64,000 nt of DNA from Arthrobacter sp. SLBN-122 (GCF_006715165.1 NZ_VFMS01000001.1:1240001-1304000); one strand, 5' to 3'. Shown: positions 8,371 to 17,019, counted from the stretch's first letter. The notes: generated from the sequence alone by a model not told the origin. Made by a program: numbers and translations.

Positions 8371-8401
8371 GGGTTGGACCATCCGTCGTAACGTGTTCAC
8401 T

Positions 8402-9286
8402 ATGGATAACCGAGCCGAGGTACGACAGTTCCTGTCCTCCCGCCGTGGGCGCATCACCCCTGAGCAGGCAGGCATTGAACCGTACGGCGGACGGCGGCGC
8501 GTGCCGGGTCTGCGGCGCGAGGAAGTGGCGCGGCTTGCGGGCGTGAGCGTGGACTACTACACCCGCCTGGAACGCGGCAATCTTTCGGGCGTTTCGGACA
8601 GCGTGCTGGATGCCATTGCCGGTGCCCTGGAACTGGACCGCGCCGAGCACGACCACCTCTACGACCTGGCGCGGGCGGCAAACACGCCGGCGCGGAAGAG
8701 GGCTTCAGGCGGCGGTTCCGCTCCCTCCAAGGTCCGCCCGGAACTGCAGTACCTTTTGGACACCATCACCGGAGCGCCTGCCTTCATCGGCAACAACCGG
8801 CTGGACATCGTGGCCGCCAACACGCTGGGCTACGCCCTGTATTCGGACATGTACCGCACTCCGTCCCGGCCGGCCAACCACTCCCGGTTCATCTTCCTTG
8901 ACCCCCGCGCCCACAACTTCTACCCGGACTGGGACCGGGCAGCCAACACCAACGTGGCCATCCTCCGCCGGGAGGCCGGCCGCAACCCGCACGACAAGGG
9001 GATCGCCGAGCTCATCGGTGAACTGTCCATGCGCAGCGACGAATTCCGTACGCTCTGGGCAGCCCACAACGTCCGCCGCCACTACGCCGGGACCAAGTTC
9101 TTCCAGCACCCCGTAGTGGGCCTCCTGGAACTGAACTACCAGGTCCTGGGCCTTGAAGAGGACCCGGGGCACACCCTGACCGTCTATCCCGCCACTCCCG
9201 GCAGCCCCTCCGAGGAAGCCCTCAAGCTCCTGGCGTCCTGGGCCGTGACCGAGAACATCGTGGAGATGGCCCACGCACGCGCCTGA
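8402..9286 (+). CDS. XRE/MmyB-type transcriptional regulator
   Basis: 294 residues. An N-terminal helix-turn-helix (about 30-80; RREEVARLAGVSVDYYTRLERG) is joined to the MmyB-like ligand-binding domain, a PAS-like fold that can bind fatty-acid-like ligands in characterised members. The typical DPRAHNFYPDWDRAA and FFQHPVVGLLEL segments are present. The start is the ATG at 8402; a GTG at 8393 adds three residues. There is no clear Shine-Dalgarno and TAACGT lies seven bases before the ATG, so a leaderless mRNA is possible. It is divergent from the dehydrogenase at 7245-8261, its likely target. Confidence 0.88.
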   Translation: MDNRAEVRQFLSSRRGRITPEQAGIEPYGGRRRVPGLRREEVARLAGVSVDYYTRLERGNLSGVSDSVLDAIAGALELDRAEHDHLYDLARAANTPARKRASGGGSAPSKVRPELQYLLDTITGAPAFIGNNRLDIVAANTLGYALYSDMYRTPSRPANHSRFIFLDPRAHNFYPDWDRAANTNVAILRREAGRNPHDKGIAELIGELSMRSDEFRTLWAAHNVRRHYAGTKFFQHPVVGLLELNYQVLGLEEDPGHTLTVYPATPGSPSEEALKLLASWAVTENIVEMAHARA

Positions 9287-9648
9287 CGCGCCTGACGGCC
9301 ACCGGCCCGTCCACGCACACTGATTCCAGTCACATTGACCCCCGTTGCGGTTCGTGGCTCCGCATTGCCTGGCTTGTCGCCGTGGGTCCGCATTTGTCGC
9401 CCGGATGGCGCCATAAGTAGCGCCGTTTCGCAGGATTTAGCGTTCATTGCGCGCTGCTGGCCAACGCCGTGGCCGCCGTGTTTAGGTGTTTCCACGGCAC
9501 CGGCCAGGCCGTAAGCAGAACCCCAAAGCACCAGCCAGAAGCACGCGCACACCGCCGCGCAGGCGGTCCCATCCACCTCCCACGCCCACCCGGGCACACA
9601 CCCCGGGTGCCGTCGTCGTACCCGGAATCTTTCCCCGAAAGGAACACC
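9287..9648. other. Non-coding region before the sulfonate importer operon
   Basis: No gene is supported here. It holds a direct repeat: GTGGCTCCGCATTG (9354-9367) and GTGGGTCCGCATTT (9382-9395), with TTGTCGCC after each (9374-9381 and 9394-9401). These could be regulator sites for the operon starting at 9649. I could not match the stretch to a SAM riboswitch or another known leader. Confidence 0.4.
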
Positions 9649-10767
9649 ATGTCCTTCCCAGCACCCAAGCCCCACTCCAGTCCCGGCTCCCCTGCCTTCA
9701 CCCGGCGCAGCGCCCTTGGCGCACTCCTGGCGGTTCCCGCCGCCGGCCTGCTGTCCGCCTGCGGTGGAACCGCCACCGCCGGCAGCCAACGCATCAGCCA
9801 GGCCGCCCTGGAACCTTTGGCTGCCTCCGTGCCGGCCGGAACCACCATCAAGGTGGGCGATCCCAGCATCAAAGTGGCGCTGGAACTGTCCGGGCTGGCC
9901 AAGGAACTGGACCGCGTCACGGTGGAGTTCGCCAACATCTCCGGCGGCCCGCAGACCACCGAAGCGTTCCGGGCCAACGCCCTGGACGTGGGGTCCGTGG
10001 CGGACATTCCGCCCATCCATGCCACCTGGACCGGCCTGGACGTCCGCATCATCGCAGCCGGCTACCGGCAGGACGCCGTGAACCATCCGATTTACGAGCT
10101 GGGGGTCGCGCCCGGAGCCGGCATCAGCAGGCTTGAGGACCTGCGCGGCAGGAAGGTGGCGTACAGCCCGGGCCAGGCGCAGGGCGCCCTGGTCCTGCGC
10201 CTCCTGGACAAGGCCGGGCTCAAGCAGGAGGACGTCAAGCTCGTGGAGCTGCCCAGCACCGGCGACGCCTATGCCACGGCACTGGCCAGCAGGCAGGTGG
10301 ACGCCGCTCCCCTGGGCGGGGTGCAGATCAAGCGCTACCTGGCCAAGTACAGGGCCGACGGCGCCACCACCCTCCGCCACGGGCTGCGCGACGATCCCAG
10401 CCTCCTCTACTCCCCCGCCAAGGTCCTCGCCGATCCCGCGAAGGCAGCCGCGCTTGCCGCCTACGTAAGGGTCTGGGGCAAGGCGCAGCGCTGGATCGAG
10501 GACCACCCCGCCGAATGGCTGGAGGGCTACTACGTCAAGGACCAGGGCCTGTCCCGCGAGGACGGCCAGTACCTGATCGATGCCACCGGCAAACGCGACC
10601 TGCCCACGGCCTGGGCCGAGGCAATCGACCGGCACCAGGAGACCATCGACCTGCTGGCCCGCGAGCAGAAGAAGCCGCAGTTGACGGCGGCCGACCTGTA
10701 CGACGCCCGGTTTGAAGCCATCGCCGGCACCGCATTCGCTTCCGCCGGAAAGGCAGGTGCCGCATGA
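9649..10767 (+). CDS. ssuA: ABC transporter substrate-binding lipoprotein, aliphatic sulfonate type
   Basis: 372 residues. The N-terminus has a twin-arginine-like stretch (FTRRSALGAL) running into a lipobox LLSAC, with the lipidated Cys at about residue 38, so it is exported and anchored to the outer face of the membrane. The body is a periplasmic-binding-protein fold of the SsuA/NMT1 type (GDPSIKVALELSGL; PGQAQGALVLRLLDKAG). The ATG at 9649 follows GAAAGGA. Its stop overlaps the permease start as ATGA. With the monooxygenase at 12428 it should supply organosulfur compounds as a sulfur source. The exact ligand is not determined. Confidence 0.88.
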   Translation: MSFPAPKPHSSPGSPAFTRRSALGALLAVPAAGLLSACGGTATAGSQRISQAALEPLAASVPAGTTIKVGDPSIKVALELSGLAKELDRVTVEFANISGGPQTTEAFRANALDVGSVADIPPIHATWTGLDVRIIAAGYRQDAVNHPIYELGVAPGAGISRLEDLRGRKVAYSPGQAQGALVLRLLDKAGLKQEDVKLVELPSTGDAYATALASRQVDAAPLGGVQIKRYLAKYRADGATTLRHGLRDDPSLLYSPAKVLADPAKAAALAAYVRVWGKAQRWIEDHPAEWLEGYYVKDQGLSREDGQYLIDATGKRDLPTAWAEAIDRHQETIDLLAREQKKPQLTAADLYDARFEAIAGTAFASAGKAGAA

Positions 10768-11618
10768 GCGCCGTCCTGGACCGTCCCGTGCTGGCCCCGC
10801 ACCAGGATCCGGCATTGGCCGGGGCGGCAGACGTGCGGCCAACAGGGAAGAGGCTGGGGCCCGGCCGACGCCGGCAGCTCGCCTGGGTGGGCCCGTCCGC
10901 TTTGCTGCTGCTGTGGACAGCCTCTTCCGCGACAGGGCTCCTTGACCCCAGGATCCTGTCCGAGCCGTGGACCGTGGTGGCCACCGCCGGTGAGCTCATC
11001 GCGGACGGCCGGCTGCAGGAGAACCTTGCCATTTCCGCCCAGCGCGCAGGCCTGGGACTGTTCTTCGGCATCCTGGTGGGCGCCGTGCTGGCGCTCCTGT
11101 CCGGGCTGAGCCGGGTGGGCGAGGCCCTCATTGACGGTCCCGTGCAGATCAAGCGCGCCATCCCCGGGCTGGCCCTGATTCCGCTGCTGATCCTGTGGTT
11201 CGGCATTGACGAGACCATGAAGGTCCTCACCATCACCATGGGCGTCTTTGTCCCGGTCTACCTGCAGACGCACGCGGGGCTGCGCGGCATCGACCTGCGC
11301 TTCGTGGAACTCTCGCAGACCGTGGGGCTCAGCCGGGCCGGGTTCATCCGCAAGGTTGTCCTCCCCGGTGCGCTGCCCGGGTTCTTCCTGGGACTGCGCT
11401 TCGCGGTGACCGGCGCCTGGGTGTCCCTGGTGGTGGTGGAGCAGATCAACGCCACCAGCGGCATCGGCTACATGATGGAGCTCGCCCGCACCTATGGCCA
11501 AACCAACATCATCGTCCTGGGCCTGGCGGTCTACGGCATCCTTGGCCTCCTCTCCGACGGCATTGTCCGCCTCATCGAACGAAAGGCCCTCTCATGGCAG
11601 CGCACCCTGGCGGGCTGA
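10764..11618 (+). CDS. ssuC: ABC transporter permease, sulfonate/nitrate/taurine type
   Basis: 284 residues, about six membrane helices, with the ABC-coupling EAA-like loop around ELSQTVGLSRAGFIRKVVLPGALPG split over the conserved Gly. It matches the SsuC/TauC family. It overlaps the substrate-binding gene upstream by ATGA and the ATPase downstream by 25 bases, so the three are co-translated. The N-terminal 40 residues before the first helix are cytoplasmic and Pro/Arg-rich. Confidence 0.88.
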   Translation: MSAVLDRPVLAPHQDPALAGAADVRPTGKRLGPGRRRQLAWVGPSALLLLWTASSATGLLDPRILSEPWTVVATAGELIADGRLQENLAISAQRAGLGLFFGILVGAVLALLSGLSRVGEALIDGPVQIKRAIPGLALIPLLILWFGIDETMKVLTITMGVFVPVYLQTHAGLRGIDLRFVELSQTVGLSRAGFIRKVVLPGALPGFFLGLRFAVTGAWVSLVVVEQINATSGIGYMMELARTYGQTNIIVLGLAVYGILGLLSDGIVRLIERKALSWQRTLAG

Positions 11619-12400
11619 CCGCCGTCGACAACCGTCCAGCCAGCACTGCGGCTTCCGCAGTCTCGGTTCGCGGCCTCATCCGCGGCTTCGGCCCCAAAGG
11701 AGTCCTGAACGGCGTGGACCTGGATATCGCCCCCGGCGAGTTCGTGGCCCTGCTGGGACCCAGCGGCTGCGGCAAAAGCACCCTTCTCCGCGCCCTCGCC
11801 GGTCTGGATCACGATGTCCTCGGCAGCGGCGTGATCAAAGTCCCGGACCGCGTCTCCGTGGTCTTCCAGGACTCCCGCCTCCTGCCCTGGGACAGCGTGC
11901 TGGGCAACGTCACCCTTGGCATTCGGGAGCGCGACGCCGGTGCCCGGGCCCGCAAGGCCCTCGCCGAGGTGGGCCTCGCCGGACGCGAAAAAGCGTGGCC
12001 GCACCAGCTGTCCGGCGGCGAACAGCAGCGCGTGGCGCTGTCCCGATCCCTGGTCCGCGAACCCCAGCTGCTGCTGGCCGATGAGCCCTTCGGCGCGTTG
12101 GACGCACTGACCCGGATCAGGATGCATGGGCTGCTCCAGGACCTGGTGGCCGCCCACCGGCCCGCAGTCCTGCTGGTCACCCACGACGTGGACGAGGCCA
12201 TCGCGCTTGCAGACCGGATCGTGGTCCTGGACCACGGCCGCATCACCACCGTCCGCCCGGTGTCGCCGGAGATCCGCTCGTCCACCAACGCCGCCGGGCA
12301 TGAAGCCCTCCGCCGCGACCTGCTGGCCGCGCTGGGTGTCCTTAGTGCAGCGGGCGTCGAGCCAACCCACACTGCTGAACCCGGCGCCGTCGGCCATTAA
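11594..12400 (+). CDS. ssuB: ABC transporter ATP-binding protein, sulfonate/nitrate/taurine type
   Basis: 268 residues with a complete ATPase core: Walker A GPSGCGKST (about 54-62), signature LSGGEQQRVALSRSL, Walker B LLLADEPFGALD and a switch His in LLVTHDVDEA. It energises the permease encoded just upstream, and its ATG lies inside the permease's 3' end. After its stop only 27 bases, including GCAAGGAG, precede the monooxygenase gene. Confidence 0.9.
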   Translation: MAAHPGGLTAVDNRPASTAASAVSVRGLIRGFGPKGVLNGVDLDIAPGEFVALLGPSGCGKSTLLRALAGLDHDVLGSGVIKVPDRVSVVFQDSRLLPWDSVLGNVTLGIRERDAGARARKALAEVGLAGREKAWPHQLSGGEQQRVALSRSLVREPQLLLADEPFGALDALTRIRMHGLLQDLVAAHRPAVLLVTHDVDEAIALADRIVVLDHGRITTVRPVSPEIRSSTNAAGHEALRRDLLAALGVLSAAGVEPTHTAEPGAVGH

Positions 12401-12427
12401 CCCACCCCTACCGCAAGGAGCCTTCCC

Positions 12428-13795
12428 ATGACTGACCAGACCCCTTCCCGGCGCCAGCTGCACCTGAACGCCTTCCTTATGAGCACAGGCCACCACGAAG
12501 CCTCGTGGCGGCTGCCGGAGAGCGACCCGCACGCCGGCACCAACGTGGAGCACTACCAGCAACTGGCCCGTACCGCCGAGCGCGGCAAGCTGGACTCCAT
12601 CTTCTTCGCCGACTCCCCCGTCCTGTTCGGCGAGGTGGGCCGGCGTCCGGCCGGCAAGCTGGAGCCCACCGTGCTGCTGACGGCAATTGCCGGGGCCACC
12701 GAACGGATCGGGCTGATCGCCACCGCATCCACCACCTACAACGAACCGTTCAACCTTGCTCGCCGCTTCGCTTCCGTGGACTGGGCCAGCGGCGGCCGTG
12801 CCGGCTGGAACGTGGTGACCACCGCCGGACCGGACGCCGCGCGCAACTTTGGCGTGGACGACCAGCCTGCCCATGCTGTGCGGTACGAACGTGCCGCCGA
12901 GTTCATCGACGTGGCACAGAAGCTGTGGGACAGCTGGCAGGACGACGCCGTCCTCGCGGACCAGACAGGGGGCGTGTGGGGCGATGACGGCAAGATCCGG
13001 ACCATCGACCACGAGGGAAAGCACTTCAAGGTCCGCGGCCCGCTCAATGTCCCCCGCTCCCCGCAGGGGCACCCGCTGATCGTCCAGGCGGGTTCATCCG
13101 AAGACGGCAAGGGCCTCGCCGCCTACTATGCCGACGCCGTCTTCACCGCCCACCAGACCCTCGCCGACGCCCAGGAGTTCTACCGGGACCTCAAGGCCCG
13201 TACCGCCGCTGCCGGCCGTGACCCGGAGACCATCAAGATCCTGCCCGGCATTGTGCCCGTCATCGGTGCCACCGAGGCGGAAGCCCTGGAGCTGGAACGG
13301 GAACTGGACCGCCTAATCAAGCCGGAGTACGCCCGGATCCAGCTGGCCAGGACCCTGCGCGTGGACCCGGAGGACCTGCCGCTGGACCGCCAGCTGCCGG
13401 ACAACCTGCCCAGCGAGGATGAGATCGAGGGCGCCAAGAGCCGCTACACGCTGATCGTGCAGCTGGCCCGCCGGGAACAGCTCACCGTGCGGCAGCTGAT
13501 CGGCCGCCTGGGCGGCGGCCGCGGGCACCGCACCTTCACGGGCACCCCCGTGCAGGTGGCGGACGCCATCCAGGAATGGTTCGACGGCGGCGCGGCAGAC
13601 GGCTTCAACATCATGCCGCCGGTGCTCCCCGCCGGCTTGGAAACCTTTGTGGACCAGGTGGTGCCCATCCTGCAGGAGCGCGGCCTGTTCCGCACCGAAT
13701 ACAGTGGCCGGACCCTGCGGGAGCACTATGGCCTGCCGCGGCCGGAGAACCGGTTCAGCCGGCAGGCGGCCACGGTTGCGGCGGCAGCGGTGTGA
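12428..13795 (+). CDS. LLM-class flavin-dependent monooxygenase, NtaA/SnaA/DszA family
   Basis: 455 residues, the length usual for this FMNH2-using branch of the luciferase-like family. Markers are HHEASWRLPES, FFADSP, SASTTYNEPFNLARRFAS (split over two conserved blocks) and SGGRAGWNVVTT. Members oxidise nitrilotriacetate, dibenzothiophene sulfone, dimethyl sulfide or sulfonates, with reduced flavin from a separate reductase that is not in this window. The operon partner is an SsuABC-type importer, so desulfurisation of an imported organosulfur compound is the best inference. Start ATG at 12428 with GCAAGGAG eight bases before it. Confidence 0.87.
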   Translation: MTDQTPSRRQLHLNAFLMSTGHHEASWRLPESDPHAGTNVEHYQQLARTAERGKLDSIFFADSPVLFGEVGRRPAGKLEPTVLLTAIAGATERIGLIATASTTYNEPFNLARRFASVDWASGGRAGWNVVTTAGPDAARNFGVDDQPAHAVRYERAAEFIDVAQKLWDSWQDDAVLADQTGGVWGDDGKIRTIDHEGKHFKVRGPLNVPRSPQGHPLIVQAGSSEDGKGLAAYYADAVFTAHQTLADAQEFYRDLKARTAAAGRDPETIKILPGIVPVIGATEAEALELERELDRLIKPEYARIQLARTLRVDPEDLPLDRQLPDNLPSEDEIEGAKSRYTLIVQLARREQLTVRQLIGRLGGGRGHRTFTGTPVQVADAIQEWFDGGAADGFNIMPPVLPAGLETFVDQVVPILQERGLFRTEYSGRTLREHYGLPRPENRFSRQAATVAAAAV

Positions 13796-13870
13796 TTCGG
13801 GGACTTCCGGAGGGTACTCCCTAGACTGGCAGCTGAACGTTGATGCCAGGACTGGATAGAGGAGCAGGAT

Positions 13871-14293
13871 ATGAGCGGAGTAATCGTTGTAGGTGTGGAC
13901 GCCAGCCCGTCGGCACGGAAGGCCGCGGAAGTGGCGCTGGGCCTGGCGGACTCGCTGGGGGCGTCCCTTCATGTGGTGACCGCCTTTGACGTCGAGAACG
14001 CTGAAACCTTCGGGGTGGGCTCGGACAAGGTGCGGATCTCCAACGCGGACAGCTCGGAGATGGTGGCAAAGTCCCTGGGCGCATCGCATCCGGGAGTGGA
14101 AATCACCCACTTCGCTGCCCGCGGCAAGCCGGCCGATTCGCTCATCAAGGAAGCCGTCCGCTTGGATGCCCGGCTGATCGTGGTGGGAAACCGGCGGATG
14201 CGCGGCATCGGCAGGCTTCTGGGCAGCGTCGCCAACAGCGTGGCGCACAACGCCCCGTGCGATGTCTACATCGCCAACACCTACGACGACTGA
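13871..14293 (+). CDS. Universal stress protein
   Basis: 140 residues, a single UspA domain. The ATP-binding signature near the C-terminus is recognisable: VGNRRMRGIGRLLGSVANSV, with the G..G.........GS spacing, and the N-terminal VVGVDASPSAR. GAGCAGGAT precedes the ATG. It is monocistronic and ends in the strongest palindrome of the window. The role is probably in stress survival; the partner is unknown. Confidence 0.9.
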   Translation: MSGVIVVGVDASPSARKAAEVALGLADSLGASLHVVTAFDVENAETFGVGSDKVRISNADSSEMVAKSLGASHPGVEITHFAARGKPADSLIKEAVRLDARLIVVGNRRMRGIGRLLGSVANSVAHNAPCDVYIANTYDD

Positions 14294-14306
14294 CCTGACT
14301 CCCGCA

Positions 14307-14356
14307 AAAGGGGAGCGGACGACGGCGGGACCTCCCGCCGTCGTCCGCTCCCCTTT
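14307..14356. terminator. Perfect 24-bp inverted repeat, bidirectional terminator (palindrome family)
   Basis: Arms 14307-14330 and 14333-14356 are perfectly complementary with a two-base loop. The arms begin AAAGGGGAGCGGACGACG and contain the family core GACGACGGCGGG. The AAA/TTT ends give a U-tract in both directions, fitting its place between the converging usp and cupin genes. Confidence 0.9.
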
Positions 14357-14370
14357 GCGCAATGGCCTGG

Positions 14371-14766
14371 TCAGGCGCCGTACTCCTCATCGGTCACGTG
14401 GTCGAGCCAGGTGACCACCTCGCCGTCTTCGTCGGCCTCGTGCATGGCCACATGGGCCATGAACCGCTCCGGGGTGGCCCCGTGCCAGTGCTCCTCGCCG
14501 GGCTCGATGTAGACCACGTCGCCGGGACGGATCTCCTGGACCTCCCCGCCGCGCCGTGCCACCAGCCCGATCCCGTCCGTGACGTAGAGGGTCTGGCCTT
14601 TGGGGTGGCGGTGCCAGGCAGTCCGGGCGCCGGGGGCAAACCGGACGTGCGCGCAGCCGATGGCCGATTGTTCATCAGGGTTCCGGATACCGTCAATCTG
14701 CACGGTTCCGGTGAACCATTCCTCGGGGCCGGCTCCTGTCTGGCCGCCGCTCTTGGTGTACTTCAT
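14371..14766 (-). CDS. Small cupin-domain protein
   Basis: 131 residues, one cupin barrel. Metal ligands are visible in the motif WHRHPKGQTLYV (two His and later Gln/Glu region) and PGEEHWHGA. The sequence is close to the small manganese cupins annotated as hydroxynitrile-lyase-like or carboxymuconolactone-associated proteins; the true activity is not readable. The ATG is followed within 25 bases upstream by the MFS stop at 14788, so it is probably the second gene of an MFS-cupin operon on the minus strand. Confidence 0.85.
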   Translation of the reverse strand: MKYTKSGGQTGAGPEEWFTGTVQIDGIRNPDEQSAIGCAHVRFAPGARTAWHRHPKGQTLYVTDGIGLVARRGGEVQEIRPGDVVYIEPGEEHWHGATPERFMAHVAMHEADEDGEVVTWLDHVTDEEYGA

Positions 14767-14787
14767 GTTCTCCTCCTCAGGGATGGA

Positions 14788-16023
14788 TTATGTGGTCTGG
14801 CGGGCCGGGGCCCGGGATGTCAGGTATGACAGGACGGCGGCGATGGAAAGAATGGCCGCGGCGGCCAGGAATGCGGCCTGGTAGCCCGCAGAGTCGAACA
14901 GCACGCCCCCGAGCGTGGATCCGATGGCGATGGACGTCTGGACCACCGCGACCATCAGGCCGCCGCCGGCTTCGGCGTCATCCGGCATCGCCTCCGCCAG
15001 CCAGCTCCACCAGCCGACGGGCGCGGCCGTGGACATCAGGCCCCAGAGGCCCAGCAGAACCACCACGGCGGCGATCCAGCCGCCGGCGGGAACGAGCGCT
15101 GCGGCAATGGCCGCCATCAGCACCGGAATGACGGCCAGCGTCCGGTACAGGCCCTTGCCCAGGAACCGGCCAATGAGCAGCGTTCCGGCAAAGCCCGCCA
15201 CGCCGATCACCAGCAGGACGAGGGACACCGTGGCAACGTCCACGCGCGTCACGGTCTCCAGGAACGGGCGGATGTAGGTGAAAAGGACAAACTGGCCCAT
15301 GAAGAAGGACCCACACGCAGCCATTCCCCAGGCGACCGGCCGGCTCTTGAGCCCGGCGAAAATCCCGAGCACGTTGCCGGGTGCCCGCTTCTGGACCTTC
15401 ATCGACGGCAGGCTGATCCACTGCCAGGCCAGGGCAAGCACCGCTATGGGCACCAGGCAAAAGAACGCGCCGCGCCAGCCGATGAGCGAGCCAAGGTAGC
15501 TTCCCAGGGGTGCGGCCAGGACCGTGGCCAGGGCATTGCCGCCATTGAAGATTGCGAGGGCCCGCGGCACCCTGTGCGCCGGCACCAGCCGCATGGCCGT
15601 GGCTGCCGACATGGACCAGAAGCCGCCAATGACCACGCCGATGAGGGCGCGGCCCACCATGAACAGCAGATAACCGGGTGCGGTGGCCACCAGCGCCCCG
15701 GAGACCGCCATCAGCCCCGTCAGGCCCAGCAGGAGTGTTTTGCGGTTCATGCTGCCGGCCAGGGTGGAAACCGAGAGGCTGGTCAAGACGGCGAAGACAC
15801 CGGAAATCGCGATTCCCTGCCCCACCGTGCCTTCTGAAACCTGCAGTTCGGCGGCCATGGGCGTGAGCAGGCTGACGGGCATGAATTCGGAGGCGATCAG
15901 CGCGAAGACGCACAGCGACATCGCGAAGACTCCGCCCCAGTGGGCCGGGTTGTGTCCGCGGGCGCCTGCTTCCTGCGGCTCGCTGGAACTGATGACTGTT
16001 GTTTCGGGTGGCATGTCCTCCAT
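14788..16023 (-). CDS. MFS efflux transporter, DHA1/AraJ-like
   Basis: 411 residues from the ATG at 16023 (or 408 from 16014), about 12 membrane helices. The first helix is FAMSLCVFALIASEFMPVSL (split at the conserved SEF) with the DHA1-type motif GRALIGVVIGGFWSMSA, typical of Cmr/AraJ/YdhP efflux permeases. No drug specificity can be read. The start codon coincides with the end of the 67-bp element shared with the dehydrogenase at 7245-8261, implying common control. Confidence 0.87.
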   Translation of the reverse strand: MEDMPPETTVISSSEPQEAGARGHNPAHWGGVFAMSLCVFALIASEFMPVSLLTPMAAELQVSEGTVGQGIAISGVFAVLTSLSVSTLAGSMNRKTLLLGLTGLMAVSGALVATAPGYLLFMVGRALIGVVIGGFWSMSAATAMRLVPAHRVPRALAIFNGGNALATVLAAPLGSYLGSLIGWRGAFFCLVPIAVLALAWQWISLPSMKVQKRAPGNVLGIFAGLKSRPVAWGMAACGSFFMGQFVLFTYIRPFLETVTRVDVATVSLVLLVIGVAGFAGTLLIGRFLGKGLYRTLAVIPVLMAAIAAALVPAGGWIAAVVVLLGLWGLMSTAAPVGWWSWLAEAMPDDAEAGGGLMVAVVQTSIAIGSTLGGVLFDSAGYQAAFLAAAAILSIAAVLSYLTSRAPARQTT

Positions 16024-16087
16024 CAAACCGTGCTCCCGGCACCCTAGCGAGGGCCCTGCTGAAACGGGTCTTGGCAGACCCCCCTTA
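16021..16087 (-). promoter_or_regulatory. Conserved 67-bp upstream element, copy 2
   Basis: This is the match of 8304-8370. It ends exactly on the ATG of the MFS gene (CAT at 16021-16023). The minus strand reads CAGCAGGGCCCTCGC, then TAGGGT about 17 bases before the ATG, which could be a -10. The shared bases extend over both flanks, so this is more than a core promoter. Confidence 0.5.
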
Positions 16088-16104
16088 CGCGCCCTCGCCG
16101 CAGT

Positions 16105-16131
16105 GGACAACTGGGCCTCCCGCCGTCGTCC
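16105..16131. repeat. Degenerate copy of the palindrome family
   Basis: One arm is intact (CCCGCCGTCGTCC); the other has decayed to GGACAACTGGG. It lies between two divergent genes, unlike the other copies, so it is unlikely to act as a gene-end terminator here. Confidence 0.4.
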
Positions 16132-16218
16132 GTGTCCTGTCCCCTGTCTTCTGGTTCTCACCCAGGTTGCCATGGTTTTGTATCGACGGGGAGGTTGTAG
16201 GCTTGGAGAAGTTAAGCC

Positions 16219-17019
16219 ATGGCGGCCGTTTCGCATCATGCCTCCATGAGGCTTAGCGGGAAAGAGCAGGACAGCGTGGCCAGAGACCGCATGATCCAGC
16301 ATGATGAAACAGTCACAGAACACCTGCAGGACCTCCTGCTGGAGTCAGTCGACGTCGGGGCGCTGCTCAGCGAGCTCGCAACTGTTTCAGCCGCCACCCT
16401 CTCGGTTGACCACGAGGTGATGTGCGGAGTGACGCTGATGCGTCGGAAGAAGCCCACCACGGTTGCGACGAGTAATTCCCGTGTTCCGGCCCTGGACGAG
16501 CTGCAGTACGGGAAGGGCGAAGGGCCCTGCCTGACGGCGCTTCGGGAACTGACAACCATCCATGTTCCAGACGTGCGCGAAGACACACGGTGGCCCCACT
16601 ACACTGCGGCTGCCTGGGCGGAAGGCATAGGCTCCATCCTGGCCGTCCCGCTCCCGCTCGAGGGCGAAGCGAACGCCGCACTTAACGTCTACTCCGCGAA
16701 GACCCATGCCTTCAGCGGGGAAGCCATCGAAAAAGCGGAAGCCTATGCGCTGGAAGCGTCCAAATCCCTGCGCCTGGCTGTCCGGATCGCCCAGTTGGTC
16801 GATGACCGCGAGAACCTTATCGCGGCAATGGAATCAAGGACCACCATCGACGTCGCCGTCGGGGCGATCATGGCCCAAAACCGGTGCAGCCAGGAGTCGG
16901 CCATCAAGATTCTGCGCATCGCCTCCAGCTCACGCAACGTCAAGCTCCGTGATGTGGCAGCCGCCGTAGTCGCTTCGGTGGCTGATGATCCGAAAGTCCT
17001 TACGCATTTTGATGACTGA
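16219..17019 (+). CDS. GAF and ANTAR domain protein (copy E)
   Basis: Up to 266 residues. The GAF domain contains GEGPCLTALRE and EDTRWPHY; the ANTAR domain is canonical: SRTTIDVAVGAIMAQNRC then LRDVAAAVV. It ends in THFDD, the tail shared with copies A and D. The start is unsure: the ATG at 16219 (GGAG 12 bases before), the ATG at 16246 or a GTG at 16276, which gives an N-terminus more like its paralogues. It lies 12 kb from the main array. Its 3' end overlaps the convergent gene by 20 bases. Confidence 0.87.
   Translation: MAAVSHHASMRLSGKEQDSVARDRMIQHDETVTEHLQDLLLESVDVGALLSELATVSAATLSVDHEVMCGVTLMRRKKPTTVATSNSRVPALDELQYGKGEGPCLTALRELTTIHVPDVREDTRWPHYTAAAWAEGIGSILAVPLPLEGEANAALNVYSAKTHAFSGEAIEKAEAYALEASKSLRLAVRIAQLVDDRENLIAAMESRTTIDVAVGAIMAQNRCSQESAIKILRIASSSRNVKLRDVAAAVVASVADDPKVLTHFDD

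Noticed and set aside
9287..9648. A SAM-type riboswitch before the sulfur importer
   Set aside because: No SAM-aptamer core could be recognised; only direct repeats are visible.
9184..10842. A long minus-strand frame opposite the sulfonate-binding protein
   Set aside because: The plus strand carries a complete lipoprotein with lipobox and operon overlaps; the antisense frame has no domain or ribosome site.
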